Origin: Candidatus Omnitrophota bacterium
GTDB taxonomy: Bacteria; Omnitrophota; Gorgyraeia; Gygaellales; Profunditerraquicolaceae
DNA: 5,260 nt
Assembly (NCBI GenBank): GCA_026387555.1
Contig: JAPLLM010000035.1
Coordinates: 1 to 5,260 of the forward strand
Direction of reading: 5' to 3'
Positions 4,861-5,260 of this stretch are shown here, piece after piece (position 1 is the first letter of the stretch; each line of letters begins with the position of its first letter). The notes below the pieces were generated by a model, which saw only the letters and a list, made by a program, of their open reading frames with translations, was not told where the DNA came from and did no database searches. The position numbers and the translations under genes were made by a program.

Positions 4861-5260
4861 TCACTCTTTGAATACTTCCGCGCTAAAGATATAAATCTCG
4901 CAGGCGCCTTTTTTCCAGGCATCAGGTTCCATTCCCGCTTTATCCCCGCAAAGGCTGTTCATGAATTGTTCTTTAGTCCAACCGGTTTCCGTGGCAACTT
5001 GTGGCAGATATACGCCGCTGGTATAATTATTTTTTACCAGTACCCCATGTTCTCCTAAAACGATTTCAGCCGCAGAAGAGATCTTTTTGAGCGTGGAGAG
5101 TACGGATATTTCTATACCGATGTTTATTAGTTCCTCTCTGGAGACCGGGCTAAAGCGCGGGTCTTCGAAGGCGGCTGCCAAGGCCATATCCCTGACGGTG
5201 AGATAAAGCGGTTGGGTTGCGATTATGTTCCCGATACAGCCGCGCAGGCGGTTTTTCGCA
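4861..5260 (-). CDS. AMMECR1-family protein (AmmeMemoRadiSam A), 5' truncated
   Basis: The frame stays open to the window edge, giving the last 132 residues; roughly 50-60 N-terminal residues of a typical protein of this family should lie beyond 5260. An internal ATG at 5185-5187 is not the start, because the conserved LRGCIG motif (residues 5-10 of the visible part) lies upstream of it. Other family landmarks follow: FEDPRF at 31-36, ELINIGIEISVLS at 43-55, GEHGVLV at 69-75, SGVYLPQVATETGW at 81-94, LCGDKAG at 103-109 and a C-terminal IYIFSAEVF. The family is cytoplasmic and widely conserved, and in prokaryotes often occurs with a Memo-like protein and a radical SAM protein. Its biochemical role is not settled, and those partners are not visible here. 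Confidence 0.92.
   Translation of the reverse strand, partial: AKNRLRGCIGNIIATQPLYLTVRDMALAAAFEDPRFSPVSREELINIGIEISVLSTLKKISSAAEIVLGEHGVLVKNNYTSGVYLPQVATETGWTKEQFMNSLCGDKAGMEPDAWKKGACEIYIFSAEVFKE

Noticed and set aside
4680..4871. 63-codon plus-strand frame overlapping the second small transporter
   Set aside because: Out-of-frame shadow; the parallel between the two subunits supports the other frame.
5185..5187. Internal ATG as start of a 108-residue AMMECR1 gene
   Set aside because: The frame continues upstream to the window edge and contains the conserved LRGCIG motif, so the gene is truncated by the window, not short.

Overview
The window looks like a bacterial chromosome segment of moderate GC with compact, mixed-strand gene order. 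Three class II serine tRNAs (long variable arm), sigma70-type promoters, Shine-Dalgarno (SD) sites on some genes and ArnE/F- and STT3-like membrane proteins all point to a bacterium. Two of the three tRNAs lack an encoded CCA. Small two-helix membrane proteins and imperfect palindromes beside tRNAs remind me of uncultured candidate phyla such as Omnitrophota, but that placement is impression only.

Left part (1-1246): three consecutive serine tRNAs, UGA (5' truncated), CGA and GGA, which together read the UCN box. A membrane-anchored class A beta-lactamase-fold serine hydrolase sits between the second and third with only 8 and 5 bases to spare, so tRNAs and mRNA are probably one transcript. 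The hydrolase keeps SxxK, SDN and KTG but I cannot find the omega-loop glutamate of true beta-lactamases. A REP-like palindrome lies between the first two tRNAs.

Middle part (1247-2296): a strong 10-bp inverted repeat follows the last tRNA. Then come two unrecognised membrane-associated genes, a two-helix 84-residue protein with a strong SD and a single-anchor 180-residue protein. A short, poorly supported minus-strand reading frame interleaves its stop codon with that of the second gene.

Right part (2297-4860): a minus-strand multi-pass GT-C/STT3-like glycosyltransferase is divergently transcribed from a translationally coupled pair of four-helix drug/metabolite-superfamily proteins resembling ArnE/ArnF or SMR heterodimers. 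The 99-bp spacer carries two back-to-back promoters. One would give a leaderless transferase mRNA, the other a 12-base leader without an SD. By analogy with ArnT plus ArnE/F, these three genes may form a unit that flips a lipid-linked sugar across the membrane and transfers it on the outer face. This is the most interesting hypothesis here.

The right edge (4861-5260) is an AMMECR1-family gene on the minus strand, cut off at its 5' end by the window. It shares a back-to-back TGATCA stop junction with the second flippase-like gene.
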